NCBI GenBank assembly: GCA_011033025.1
Contig: WFMF01000007.1
Span: forward strand, 682,001-746,000
Direction of reading: 5' to 3'
Length of the DNA stretch: 64,000 bases
Source: Beroe forskalii
Lineage: Eukaryota; Ctenophora; Nuda; Beroida; Beroidae
The translations under genes and the position numbers were made by a program. Of this stretch, positions 44,280-55,255 are shown in pieces. The notes beneath the pieces were generated by a model. It was not told the DNA's origin. It did not search any database and saw only the letters and a program-made list of their open reading frames with translations. The stretch's first letter is position 1; each line of letters starts with the position of its first letter.

Positions 44280-46145
44280 AAATTCATATCTCGATCCAGG
44301 AAGGTCGTAGAGACTTCATCTTGGGCTCAAACGAATCGCAATGGTCACATTTCTATACAACTTTTCATAAAGATATGTTCTAAAATGCTCATGAAAAAAG
44401 TTCGAGGCCAAAACTGATTTTTCCACCATACCTTGAGCTATTTATGATCAAGGGAAGCTTCATATCTCGGTCCAGGAAATCGTAGAGACTTCGTCTGGGG
44501 TTCAAACGAATCTAAATGGCCACATTTTTATGCAATTTTCATGAATTTTGTCCTAAAATGCACAGAAAAAAAGTTTTTGACCAAAAAATGTTTTTTTCAC
44601 CATTATATATGAGCCATTTATTACCAGTGGAAGTTTACTATCTCGGTACAGGAAAGCCTTGGAAACTTCATCTAAGGCTTGAACGAATTGCAATGGTCAT
44701 TTTTAAATATATAATACGACCTATTGATAAATTGCTCTCATCAATTTATACATCTGAATCCCTGTGAAGACTTTATATCCCTGTAAAAGTTATGTTTTGC
44801 TTCAATGGCTGTACAAAGGTCTTGGTAAGGTATGACAAATACCAAGGTGCTCCAAATTTAAGGTCACTGAAGGTCACTGAATAAATTGAACCAATTATCA
44901 ATTTTGTAACAATAGTACATAAATGTGAATTGTGGTGATACTCAAGATAATGTGGAGATGTGACATTCTGAGTGCTAAAGAAAGATCCTGTATTATTACT
45001 GTTATGCTCCTATTTAGGGTCCTTCCTACTATAGCAGTGAAATTCTCATAAAATAGATAAATGACTCAATGCATCCAGGACCAATATTATCTCTTTTAAA
45101 TGTGTCCAATTGAAGTTTTGAATACCCTTAATCTTGAGCTCATTAACAGGCTACACCCTATGAAATGCGTTGTTGTCAACGAATCGGAAAAGGTGAACTG
45201 CCAAGGTTAGCTTGGCTCGTTTACCGCTTTCATGAGTGAGGATTTGTCCTATGACTCGAACCCTGCATGTCATGAATGACAGGCACAATTCTTATCCACT
45301 CAACCAAGCGCAGGATGAGGTATTTTTGCAATAAGGTTCATTTATTGAATGCCACTCCTGTGATGGGAGTGACCTTAAATTCTTAAATTCGAGCACTTTT
45401 GGCATTGCTCATACCATACCAATATATTTACCTATGTACAGTCATTATAGGCTTCAAACATTATAGTCTTTTAGGGGCCCAGATACAGTATGTAAAAATT
45501 ACCCTTAATACCAATTGTGTGAGGTGAAAACGACAGTTTTTGGCCCATGTTTTGAGCTTTTAGGGCAGAGGCTTATCAACAAGTAGTATATATAATATAG
45601 AAAATGGCCATTGCAAGTCAAATAAAGCCTTTACAACCATTCTATTTAGGGCATATTTTAAGTTATGAACAATTGTATAATAACATGGCCATTACCTCAT
45701 CACGAATCGTTTGAGCCCAAGACGAAGTCCATGCGACTTTCCTGGACCAAGATATGAAACTACTGCTGATCATAAACAGCTCGTGTATGGTGAAAAACAG
45801 TTTTTGGCCCAAAATGTTTTTCCTGAGCCTTTTTGGTCATATGCTTATGAATAATTGTATAAAAATATAAAATATGACCACTGCAATTCATTTTGAGCCC
45901 AAGTACGACCTTAAATTTGGAGCACCTTGTTATTTGTCATACAATCCTGAAAGCAATTTATCAATAAGTCGTATACATTTAAAAATGAGCATTACAATTC
46001 GCTCAAGCCCTAGATGAAGTCTCTAAGGCTTTCCTGCAAATGAGATAGGAAACTTCCACTGGTAATAAATGGCTCAAATATAATGGTGAAAAACATTTTT
46101 TGGTCCAAAACTTTTCCTGTGCATTTAGGACATTTTTAATCATCA
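44280..46145. repeat. Foldback structure with about 176-bp tandem units
   Basis: The left half (44285 to about 44875) holds three units beginning CATATCTCGGTCCAGGAAA and containing AGAGACTTCATCTTGGGCTC and CCATTTATTACCAGTGGAAG. The right half (about 45490-46145) holds inverted counterparts (for example GAATCGTTTGAGCCCAAGAC at 45704 and TAATAAATGGCTCAAATATA at 46063). The centre contains GGTGCTCCAAATTTAAGGTC and its inverse (about 44850 and 45905). The architecture matches the foldback element at 22.9-26.4 kb, but the sequence is unrelated. Confidence 0.75.
45237..45312 (-). other. tRNA-like sequence with A and B boxes (SINE head or tRNA relic)
   Basis: On the minus strand the segment reads GCGCTTGGTTGAGTGGATAA, then about 30 bases later AGGGTTCGAGTCATAGG. 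TTGGTTGAGTGG fits the RNA polymerase III A box (TRGYNNARNGG) and GGTTCGAGTC fits the B box. The T stem and acceptor stem do not pair properly, so it is not a functional tRNA. It lies in the centre of the foldback structure. Confidence 0.55.
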
Positions 46146-46187
46146 ATTTTTTAAATTATTATATCACTATACTATGTTCATAATATG

Positions 46188-46278
46188 CCTATTGATTTCC
46201 CCTAACCAGGGACGTCGCGGCGCGCGGCGCGGCGCGCGCGCGTAAAACTAGGGATCTGGTTAGAGCAACCTATTGATT
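46188..46278. mobile_element. 71-bp CpG-dense micro-insertion with 10-bp direct flanks
   Basis: CCTATTGATT occurs at 46188-46197 and 46269-46278. The 71 bases between contain CTAACCAG and CTGGTTAG near the ends as an inverted repeat, and a core of GCGGCGCGCGGCGCGGCGCG in otherwise AT-rich DNA. It looks like a very short transposon-like insertion. Confidence 0.55.
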
Positions 46279-46401
46279 ATCTAATCTGAACCTTGATTGT
46301 TGTAAGATTAAGAAAAATTTATTGGTCAATTATTGGTGTAATGTGCTACAAAATATAAATTTTATTGTTTTATTAAATTTTATTGTTTTATTCAGTCCAA
46401 T

Positions 46402-46507
46402 ACCTACCTCAGCTTTCAATTAATAATTGAATTAATTGAATTGAATTGCGAGAGCTTTTAAATGAGGTAGGCCCCCCCAGCAGTCACCCCCTGGTACCAG
46501 GGTAATT
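46402..46507. repeat. Dispersed repeat copy 1 (CAGTCCAATACCTACCTCAG ... CCCCTGGTACCAGGGTAA)
   Basis: About 105 bases; the same unit recurs at 49173-49267 in the same orientation with a few internal differences. Both contain GCGAGAGC/GCAAGAGC, AATGAGGTAGGCCCCCC and GTACCAGGGTAA. The 46.4-kb copy lies just inside the right inverted end of the 8.15-kb unit. Confidence 0.75.
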
Positions 46508-47094
46508 ACCTCCCAATTACCTCCTGGCTGCCGCTGAGTGTGAAGCTGTTAGCATGAAATATGACTTCTTCAACCCAGCACCCTTGACGTCAGCTCAGCT
46601 GAAGCCCAAAGAAAACCAAGCCCTACCCTACTTTTCTGATTCTTGGGCTAGGATTTTTTAGTTACATTTTAGTAATTTCTTGCACCTTTCCTGACGACTT
46701 TTAGACTAATATTCGACTGTTTTATGATTTCTACCATGTAGATCCACATGAGCTTGGTATGTAACACAAACGACCTATAATTGTGTAATTTACTGAATAC
46801 AACTTAGTGGTTTCACTCATCTAATCGTTCTGATATTGGTCCTCTTATTCAAAATTCATGTTCATGACTGTTAGTTTGCAAGAAGATATTTTATTATTGT
46901 TGGGATGTTAATACTGAAATTAATAAGTTCGAATATAAATTGTATGATAAACGTAATGATTTTAGCTTTAAAGTCATATCTCTTCCTAATCTTAAGAGCA
47001 ATATCCCAGTGAATGCAGTGTATAGCATTGTGTACAGTCTATAATTAGATACTTTAAAGCCACTAATAACATAACAGAATTTTATAATACCCTG

Positions 47095-47316
47095 TCAGCA
47101 ATAAAGAATAAAATGATCCATCAGAACTTTAGGGGTAATGTAATTGATAAGCAGATCAATAAATTCTTTTGTAGAAATATGTATGATTTCATCTGTAAGT
47201 TTTGGTGCACACCCAGCTTTCATAATTAGGTTATTTTGTATTAGGATTGTAACCATATAACAACAATTAAAGAATAAATCCTTTAAAACACATTGATCTG
47301 CAAGACTTTTCTCCAA
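47095..47316 (-). CDS. Unrecognised 73-codon open frame (small ORF or exon fragment)
   Basis: The frame begins MEKSLADQCVLKDLFFNCCY and ends LLINYITPKVLMDHFILYC. Composition is protein-like (C, K, D, E, I and L) rather than repeat-like. A nearly identical segment with a stop is present at 38.5 kb, so it belongs to something duplicated. It could be a transposase C-terminus or an exon. No family is recognised and no splice sites are established. Confidence 0.35.
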   Translation of the reverse strand: MEKSLADQCVLKDLFFNCCYMVTILIQNNLIMKAGCAPKLTDEIIHISTKEFIDLLINYITPKVLMDHFILYC

Positions 47317-47479
47317 CTTTGGACTTGAACTTTGACACGATTTCTTTAGAAATACTATGTAAGAACAGCCAAATCCAAATGAGTCACACCTGTTATAAAT
47401 GGGGAAAATGGGAGAAAAGAGGGTAAGACAAAGTAAAACAAACTCGTCTGGATCTACAAAGGGTTAAGGATGTTAAGGA

Positions 47480-48166
47480 ATGCAAATATATCAATATGAT
47501 ATGACTATATTCCGCAATCTACTTGAACCTGCAGAACACACCACCATACACAACTCTTGCGCACACTGCTCTCAGAACACTCCTCTCAGAACTCAGCACA
47601 CAGCGCAAAACACTCTTGACTTCGCGGTCTCTCAACTGCGCTCACTGACTACGCGGCACTGTAAGTCACGTAACTTCTACAATCAACTAGTTGTTAACAG
47701 TCTGGTCATTTCATGTTTGGACTATTGCAATTGTTTGTATTATGGTATTGCAGAAAAGCTGCTGAATCAGTTGCAAATTGTGCAAAACTCTGCTGCTAAA
47801 CTGGTAACTGGCAAGTACAAATATGATCATGTTGATAGAGACCTTCATGATCTTCACTGGCTCCAAGTCAAAAAGCGTATTGTGTTCAAAATAGCACTTT
47901 TATCATACAAGGCAATCAATGGTTTAGCACCTTTGTATATACAAGACATGTTTAGCTACTCATATCAAGGCTATACACCAAGGTTACTGACTCCAACCAT
48001 GAGCACCAGGTTTGGTCAAAGAAGCCTTTCATTTATTGGACCTAAGATTTTTAATAATCTTCCACTTCGTATTACCACAGCTCATAGCATTGTCTCATTC
48101 AAAAAACTATTGAAAACTCATCTTTTTGAACTTACCATATCAGACACTATGAACCTGACAAAATGA
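47480..48166 (+). pseudogene. LINE reverse transcriptase C-terminus (CR1/L2-like), 5'-truncated
   Basis: From about 47690 the frame reads LVVNSLVISCLDYCNCLYYG, then LNQLQIVQNSAAKLVTGKYK, LHDLHWLQVKKRIVFKIALL, GLAPLYIQDMF and SLSFIGPKIFNNLPLRI, ending FKKLLKTHLFEL. This is the standard C-terminal third of CR1/L2-clade reverse transcriptases (L-D-Y-C-N-x-L, L-Q-x-V-Q-N-x-A-A, L-H-W-L-x-V, R-I-x-F-K, P-x-[LI]-x-N-x-L-P, and a final H-L-F). The catalytic palm is missing. The first about 70 codons (LEPAEHTTIHNSCAHCSQ...) do not look like RT and are probably flanking sequence fused by truncation. This is a typical dead 5'-truncated copy, not related in position to the ORF1 at 0.8 kb. Confidence 0.85.
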
Positions 48167-48393
48167 TATTTGCCCACTGTGCTTCTTATTTAACTATATA
48201 TCCTATTGTGTTGTCCTCTGTGATATAAGCGATTATTGCAATTTTACAATATTAGGTTTATGAGAAGACGCTCTTATGTTTGTTAAATTATTAGTTTTAA
48301 TCTTTTGATTTTAGCTATTTAACACTGCTGAGTATAAGCTAGCCTTAAAAGTAGTGTTCTTAAACTTCAAGTATTATTATTATTATTAATATC
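48167..48393 (+). mobile_element. 3' UTR and (ATT)n tail of the LINE copy
   Basis: Non-coding sequence after the RT stop, ending in TATTATTATTATTATTAAT at about 48372-48390. CR1/L2-type elements end in short 3' microsatellites rather than poly(A), so this probably marks the 3' end of the insertion. Confidence 0.65.
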
Positions 48394-49172
48394 ATATCAT
48401 TAAGTTCAGTTCAATAATTTGATAACAACTATTAACTCTCAATAACTTAATCTCCTGATATTAATTTTCTGTTAAGATTGCGCGATTACGCTGGATAACT
48501 TGATAACAAACTCGTCGTAACTTCACTGCACGACGCACACTTCAGTAGGGTTTAGATACTGCTTCAACTCACTGAGTTAAGACCTTCACCGCTGCTGTAA
48601 ACGTACTGCACGTTGTAGGTGTATACAGTCAGCACACTTCAACCAGTTAACCAGTAACTGAAGGACCTGAGAAGTGATCTCAGTCACACCGGGGAAAGGA
48701 TATCAATAGAGTATAAAAGTATATCGAATGAATATATGAACAGTAGAAAACGAACAGACGGACAAACTAACACACTAACTATCACTAACCCTTATCGGTC
48801 CAGTACCCTCGTATGACACACACGAGTACTCCTCCGACTAAGAGTCCACCAGCACCAATCAGCTTAGACTACCATGCAGACCCTCTGAGACTTCACCTAG
48901 CCGATCTCACCACGGACACGAACCTCGTGCCTTGCACCGTCGACTGCTACTGTCTCCTAATCACTGTCTGCAGCCGTGTCCTTCTGCACGTCTCCCTTAC
49001 CACATGCCTTCCACTCCGGAACACTTCAGTCTGATCTTCAACATGGTACTTGCTATATATAGTAGGATAGTATGGTTAGTTCAAAGATCAATATTCGAAT
49101 TACTATGGTAAAATATTCAATACTATCAATACAGATCCTAACAACACCTAGATGATTGGTGTGCAGGCATCT
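48394..49172. other. No recognised gene
   Basis: Unique sequence. A 73-codon plus-strand frame at 48813-49034 (MTHTSTPPTKSPPAPISLDY...) has no recognised relative. No inverted ends were found. Confidence 0.35.
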
Positions 49173-49267
49173 TCAGTCCAATACCTACCTCAGCTTTCAG
49201 GGTGTTTAAATTGCAAGAGCTTTTAATGAGGTAGGCCCCCCAGCAGTCACCCCCTGGTACCAGGGTA
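49173..49267. repeat. Dispersed repeat copy 2
   Basis: Second copy of the unit at 46402-46507, starting CAGTCCAATACCTACCTCAG and ending CCCCTGGTACCAGGGTAA. It is shorter by an AATTGAATT stretch. The two copies share orientation but have unrelated flanks, so the unit is an independently inserted or duplicated piece. Confidence 0.75.
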
Positions 49268-49840
49268 AAGCACCATCAAGTGCAGTGACCACCTGCCTGA
49301 TTGAAACTGATTAGAGGTCTTTAACACAAACATCAAGAAATTAAGTAGCACACTTGATGAAGAGAAGTATAGGCCCAGTTGATGGATCCTGGGGCTTTGT
49401 AATCCTTTACCTTGCTGCATTTAAAATGAGTAGTGGCATGCATCAACTAACATGATGAGATACATCATGCTCCCATTCTCATAACCACTTTGTTTACTTT
49501 ACGGCGGGGTTATCCCAATGTGTCGGTTGTCATGTATTGTTCAGTTTGTGTAGGTACACTACTGTTTAGTGTTTATGTATATTTTGTTTTACTTTCTAAA
49601 CTTTATAATCTTTTGACAATGGGGTTCAATAACACCAATTTAAAGTTGTTTTTTACATTTCATACTAACCTTACTGCTTAAAGTGCTAGATGCGCTTAAT
49701 TATATTTTTCTGAGTGACATCATTGTCATAGATAATGAAGGCTCTCGTTTATATGGGAGACTGACCCATGTTTGGCTGTTTGGGTTATTCATTTAAAGGG
49801 TCAAGGTGAGGAAATTTTTGTGTAGCTTATTTTTATTGTA

Positions 49841-49970
49841 GGGGGGGGGGGGCAAGGCAAACTTTGGCAAACTTTGGCAAATTAATCCCTAAATTTTTGA
49901 GTTTGCCAAAAAAAGTGTTTGCCAAAGTTTGCCATAGTTTGCCAAAGTTTGCCAAAAAAGCCTTAAAATA
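49841..49970. repeat. TTGGCAAA/TTTGCCAA inverted motif cluster with poly(G)
   Basis: A run of about 13 G is followed by three direct CAAACTTTGGCAAA motifs, and then by at least four inverse copies (GTTTGCCAAAGTTTGCCA). The two halves can fold together. A related cluster occurs at 23795-23870 in the first foldback element (GGCAAACTTTGCCC ... TTTGCCAAAGTTTGCCAAAA). Confidence 0.75.
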
Positions 49971-51206
49971 TTGCAAAATTGAAATAAAATCACTCAGTTT
50001 GTTCCAAATTGTTCAGATTAGCTTATATAGTATATAAAGATCTACAAACATTTTATATACCATAAGAATTATATATCTTGATCCAGTTAAGATATCTGGT
50101 ATGTCACAACAGTGGAATAGTGTATGGAGGATCCATTACTTTGAATTTACGGCGTTTAAACTCAAAATTATGGGTTTAAAGACATTAAGGCACTCATGCT
50201 TTTGTGACAAAGCCATCTCGAGTTCGGAAATATGCTTGCAGTACCTGTCGTATAGTCCCTATTTTAGTCCTATACTGTAGTGATGTGAAGCACATTTTAT
50301 TTCTATATTTTTACTCCTTCGATTCCAGTTCATTCATAAAAACTGGGGGAGTAGATAGAAGCTGATTATAACTTTAAACTACTAGATCGCACGAGAACGG
50401 CCAATCGTGTATGGAAAGCCATGGAAACGTACGCTTTGAAGTTAATGTTTTGCTTGGAATTATGAAACTGAAAGTATAGTAACAGATTAATTCGGTGAAA
50501 TGGTAACGAGTTTTAAAAGCACATAGATAGTCACCCGACCAGCGTCCAACAGCTTTAAACTAATCACAGAATCGTACGCGGAGGAGTTGGCTCGACCAAC
50601 ACCGACGCTAGTCGGATGAAAATCTGGGTTTTAAACACCGTTTAACGTAAGAAACAGCTTGGTAGCCAAGGAGAAAACAGAAAGCCGCGAAGCAAATTAA
50701 CCATAAGTTTTAGAAGTTGAATAGAAACGATTGAAGCTATTGATTTTCTTTTAAACACCTCTCGAGGGAGAAAACGGCCAGGTAGCTATAGGGAGATCGA
50801 AACACACTCCTCAAGCACGTGATTTCATACGTGACCTAGCCGATAGAATATAGGCCAGTGCTAAACAGCAAAAATCAGAGACATCCCCCGCGTCCTGAGA
50901 GGGAGTCACTTCTGCCGTTGATAGCTATGACTGATTAGGTTTGAATGACTTTCTCGGTGATCAGCCCCCTTGCTTTGAATTCGAGGTTTTCCAAACTAGG
51001 TTAGTGGCTAAGGTATTTCATGACTCCCTCTCCATGTCTCTCATTTTTATAAACAGCCTTCGTGTAGCTATAGTTAAATGATGACTAGTAGTATAAGATA
51101 TTGTATTTGATTTGATATTATTCGTCTATAGAGATCTATTGCTAAAAGTTCAGTATTGTTAGTTATTGAATTGATTATTATATGATTGTTTGTGTTGATC
51201 ATAGAG
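49971..51206. other. No recognised gene
   Basis: Unique sequence. The part 50350-50990 is less AT-rich than its surroundings and contains several CACGTGATT/ACGTGACC-like words, but no coding frame or inverted ends were recognised. Confidence 0.35.
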
Positions 51207-52822
51207 TATATATGTCCAATTCCACGTTACGTAATTCACAAAAACGTCGATTTTTTGACAAAAATTGCTCAACAATTTCAACAATCAACATAAACTAACC
51301 CCATTTTTAGGCTCACCCAGTACTTCAGGATGCTATCTACATTCCATAGAAACACTATTTCTAGAGATCAAAAGGGTTTCTTGTCAGAGTGTTTTAAAAA
51401 GCGTTACGTAATTCACAGGGCTGAAATTATACTTTCACACTACGAAAATCTGACAGGGTATTTCAGCTCAAACAGGAATGCAGTGCATTTTTGCTTATGC
51501 AAGTCTTATCTCAGAGGGGTGTAAATGCTCAGAAAAATTGCCACTTATCCACTACTTCCTACTTGGAATCTGTACCGAGCACTTTTCTCTTGTTACGTAA
51601 TTCACAATTTTGTGTTACGTAATTCACGAGACACATTCATAACTTCACTATTGTCATTTTGCTTCACTTTATTGCCTCATTTTAGTTTTCAGATTATCAT
51701 CAAATGAAGATAAGTCATAAGCATTGCATGAATCACAAATTTATGTATTTGAAATTGAATTATCATGGTTGAAAAATGTGAATTACCAGAAAGAATCAAG
51801 CACAACCTATAATGGGCAAATTCTTCAAAGTTTCATTAAATATCGACTGTGATTAGTTTTAGGCCACTGATTGTCATTATTCGAATATTCGAAGTGCTAT
51901 GTATTGAAAAATCTTGAATTTGAAACATTACGTTACGTAATTCACATTATTTGTTACGTAATTCACAACTGATATTGGTCATATTTGTTGATAATAACCT
52001 CATAACACTGTCAAACTCGTTTCATTGTATAATATACATTCAAGTCTCAAAATAAAACGTTATTTATATGGATAACTGTAAAAAACATCGTTTTGTTGAC
52101 TTTCTCGTCCCTGATATATCTTTGAAAGCCGTAACATCGGACAGCATTGGAGGAAGAATGACAGTACGTATACGAAATTAGTAGTTTTGGTTACTTGAAG
52201 CATATCCCAATCAATTTTATATCAATTGCTGCAAAATAAAAGCATTTTCAAATTAAATGGCATACTTTAATATTTGTGAATTACGTAACGTTACGTAATT
52301 CACATCAGCTTTATCTCATTCAGTGACAAAAACAAAGCCCAAAGAATTGTCTCACTGTCAAGATATACCCACTAAACTCCTGAAATGAAAATTTGAAGAC
52401 CAAGGACCTGATACTCCAGGAGTAATAAAACTTTTTGTACTATATCGTTACGTAATTCACAAGGTTTGGGCTACTGACAAAAAATGAAATATCTCCTTTA
52501 TTTGAAGTACTTGAGAGCCAATACACCAGGACAATACTGTTAGGGTTCCAAACAATATGCGAAACTATTTTGCAGCTTACCAAGTTTCACATTATTCAAG
52601 GTATTATATGGTCGAAAAAGTCCCAAAATTGATCATTATTGATTCACATTTGAAGCAAAGTTTGACTGAATCTCACAGAAAACTGGTGAAGTCTATTCAC
52701 AAACGGTTTTTTGTTCCTGAAAGTTACAGATCTCTTCTAACTAGACACAAAATTTCATTACCTTAGCTCCATCTTGAATTTTTGACCTGTGGTAAACATC
52801 GTCGTGGAATTGGACATATGTA
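51207..52822. mobile_element. 1.61-kb TA-flanked element carrying TTACGTAA motif copies
   Basis: Inverted ends ATATGTCCAATTCCACG (51210-51226) and complement (52803-52819) are perfect over 17 bases. TA flanks occur at 51207-51208 and 52821-52822. The interior has only short frames (up to 69 codons). It includes nine copies of a 14-bp motif GTTACGTAATTCAC. Non-autonomous Tc1/mariner-type by target duplication; the internal motif set is unusual. Confidence 0.75.
51226..52460. repeat. Nine dispersed copies of GTTACGTAATTCAC
   Basis: Plus-strand copies start at 51226, 51403, 51592, 51614, 51932, 51953, 52290 and 52447; one inverted copy is at 52276-52289. The copies are exact over all 14 bases, although the sequence between them is unrelated. 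The copies at 52276 and 52290 abut head to head and form a perfect 28-bp palindrome. Each contains TTACGTAA, the palindromic site recognised by PAR/E4BP4-type and related bZIP factors. Confidence 0.9.
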
Positions 52823-53007
52823 ACATCAGTATGACTAGAGACTTGAACTATTGTTTCCCGTGCCTAAGCTTGTGTTTCATTGTTTCCCTCCATTCATGAT
52901 ATTTCTAGTCGACCCTAAATTCACTATTCCTACTTCTGATACATAGGCCCTATTTTCTACTACCGACTCTAACCAGGAAAGATGGGTGGCATTACTCTGC
53001 TTTAGGG

Positions 53008-53156
53008 CCTATATTCCCAGCTCGTGGGAGCTGGTGCCTGTTGTTTTGGCTATTCCCAGCTCAAGGGAGCTGGCGTCGCTGAGCTAAGCTATATCTCCAG
53101 CTCAAGGGAGCTGGCCACACTTATATGAACCCTCTTCTTAGCTCGTGGGAGCTAGC
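53008..53156. repeat. Four CCAGCTC/GGGAGCTGG hairpin motifs
   Basis: TCCCAGCTCGTGGGAGCTGG (about 53009), TCCCAGCTCAAGGGAGCTGG (about 53054), CTCCAGCTCAAGGGAGCTGG (about 53094) and a diverged TTAGCTCGTGGGAGCTAG (about 53137), each a small inverted repeat, spaced 40-45 bases apart with unlike linkers. Confidence 0.8.
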
Positions 53157-53159
53157 ATT

Positions 53160-55255
53160 AAGCTCAGACCCAAATTAGTTACTCCACCAACCACGCTTAT
53201 CTATTATTTACCTAAAATCGCCCCCATCACAGTGGAACCTGTTACAAAAACCCTACATTATTAGTGATTACATTGAGTACTTGGGAATCGTAAGTCGACT
53301 AAAATTATCATGATTGAAGTGGAACTATAATCGCACAGGCAATATAATTTTGAAATCAGGATTTATTGCGCATTTGCAATTTTTAGGACATTTGGTCCAA
53401 ACTAGACGATTATACTCGTATAGGTACGATAAGCTTCAATTATATTGCATACTCTTTTGATAACGGTTTGCTAGACAATATCATCATACTTTTAAGTCTT
53501 TGCGATTCAACGCTGTAGATTTTGGGTTGTAGTCGATATTCGAAGTTTACTACTCAAGTTTTTTAATTACTAATTATTTCGTATTAGGTGACATAGTATT
53601 CGAAGTTTGTTCAATCAGTTAAGCGATTATAGGACTAATGTTTAAGAAAAAACAAACTGGAAAGCTTTTAAACACATTCACAAGTGTACTCGGCTTATCA
53701 TTCAATTTCCGAAATATCCTCGGTGACGCTTATACTCTTACAATTTAAAGCAGAGTAGTTGCTTGAATAGTTCCCAAGCACATCACAAACACTTTATTCA
53801 TCTTCACAATAACAGACATCACATCACATGCAAAACTGAGCAATACTCGCGCTCTATCACACACCCATTCCACAAGATACACCAATGGAAGTCCCAACCC
53901 ATTTAGTTTATGATGAAGTAGGAATTAGGTTGGAACATCGTTTCAACATGTACATGTGAGCGTCCATAAGGCGTGTGCATCATCACGTAATTTTCATAGC
54001 TCAACAAGTTCATCACATATATAACATCGCAACATTTACCACTTCTGCACGTTGCATATCTTTATTTACTTTTACCCGACCTTATCAAATAAGCATTATG
54101 TATCACAGAACATGCATCCATCCATATACATGTTTCACCTCCACTTGTTAATTCTCCACTGCCGCCCTATAGTTGCAATAATATAATGTCTAGCTCATTA
54201 GTAAACTAATTGTATAACCATCATGCTCAAGTTTTCCACAATAGAACGAAGCTTGCTAAGTTAAACAGATAGAAACACAATAATTGATCAGCAAGACACA
54301 TTCATAATATGATAAGAGTTTTGTGTCACAAATCACCACTACATCGTATCAATAGCACCGCCATCAATGCTTGCCGACACTTCAGTTTGTGCATCCATTA
54401 TGTAATCAATTATCTATTAAGTTATCAAACTAATTATGCTTACAACCATATACAACTCTGTCAATCGATTCAACAAATAGTTATTATTAACTTCTAATGT
54501 GCTTATACGCCCACTCAACAGTAGATATTTTAAAAGTGTCTGATAGATATGTCAGCAATCATCATTGAAATTGGGAAGGTGGAATTGATTTTATTTTATT
54601 GTGAAAGTTTTACTTGATCACTATGCCTTCACAATAACCACGATATCTCAATCAATTTCACCGATCTCATTCTCTACATTCAATTAGCTAAGTTAGATTA
54701 AAAAAAATGTGACATGAACACCATTTACACATTAATCTAGCATTTCAATGCTCTATCACTCCCCTGAAACCCCTCCTTATTGAATTGCACTTACTCTTAC
54801 TAGCGAGGCCAAAATGTTTGATTACATTGCATTTACTCTTACTAGCTAGGCCAAAATGTTTGATTACATTGCATAGCATTCCCAAACAAATAAAGCTAAG
54901 ACCGATAGCAGTGCATACCATTCAACCATTGAATTCATGGGCACTCAATTTCCTCAATTAAACCATGGCGTTCGGGCGAGATAAGAGGCAGCCATAGCTG
55001 TGAAGCTTAAAGTCAGTGCTTGACATACCGATAAGGCTAACGACGAGATTTACGTTAGTGGCAATCAAATAAGTAAAAGACCAGTTATGGATTCTATAGA
55101 TAATTGACTGATATAATCTTTGAAATATTTGCTTTGCATAACGATAATACGTCGTGGACAGTGAGCAGCAAGCTTAGTGGTACTTCACGCAGGCACTCTG
55201 ATAAACATGATAAGGGAATAATTTATGATTAATACTGGCCGATGCCCGCCCAAGG
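53160..55255. other. No recognised gene
   Basis: AT-rich unique sequence. A 43-base tandem duplication containing GCCAAAATGTTTGATTACAT occurs at about 54786-54872. No coding frame with family resemblance. Confidence 0.4.

Larger units (their letters stand above)
38646..46799. mobile_element. 8.15-kb unit with long inverted ends and TA target duplication
   Basis: The ends at 38648 (TTCAGTAAATTACACAATTA) and 46797 (its complement) are flanked by TA on both sides. The inverted ends span 38648 to about 39038 and about 46512 to 46797, roughly 286 bases at over 90% identity once a 96-bp insertion in the left copy is subtracted. TA duplication and CAGT near the ends fit a Tc1/mariner-like relative with long ends. 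The interior has no transposase I can recognise and holds nested elements. Two solo copies of one MITE in opposite orientation would be an alternative, but matching TA flanks at both outer ends favour one unit. Confidence 0.6.

Noticed and set aside
45237..45312. Functional tRNA gene
   Set aside because: A and B boxes fit, but T and acceptor stems do not pair.
47480..47690. N-terminal part of the RT frame as part of the RT
   Set aside because: Sequence is unlike RT and probably flanks the truncation point.
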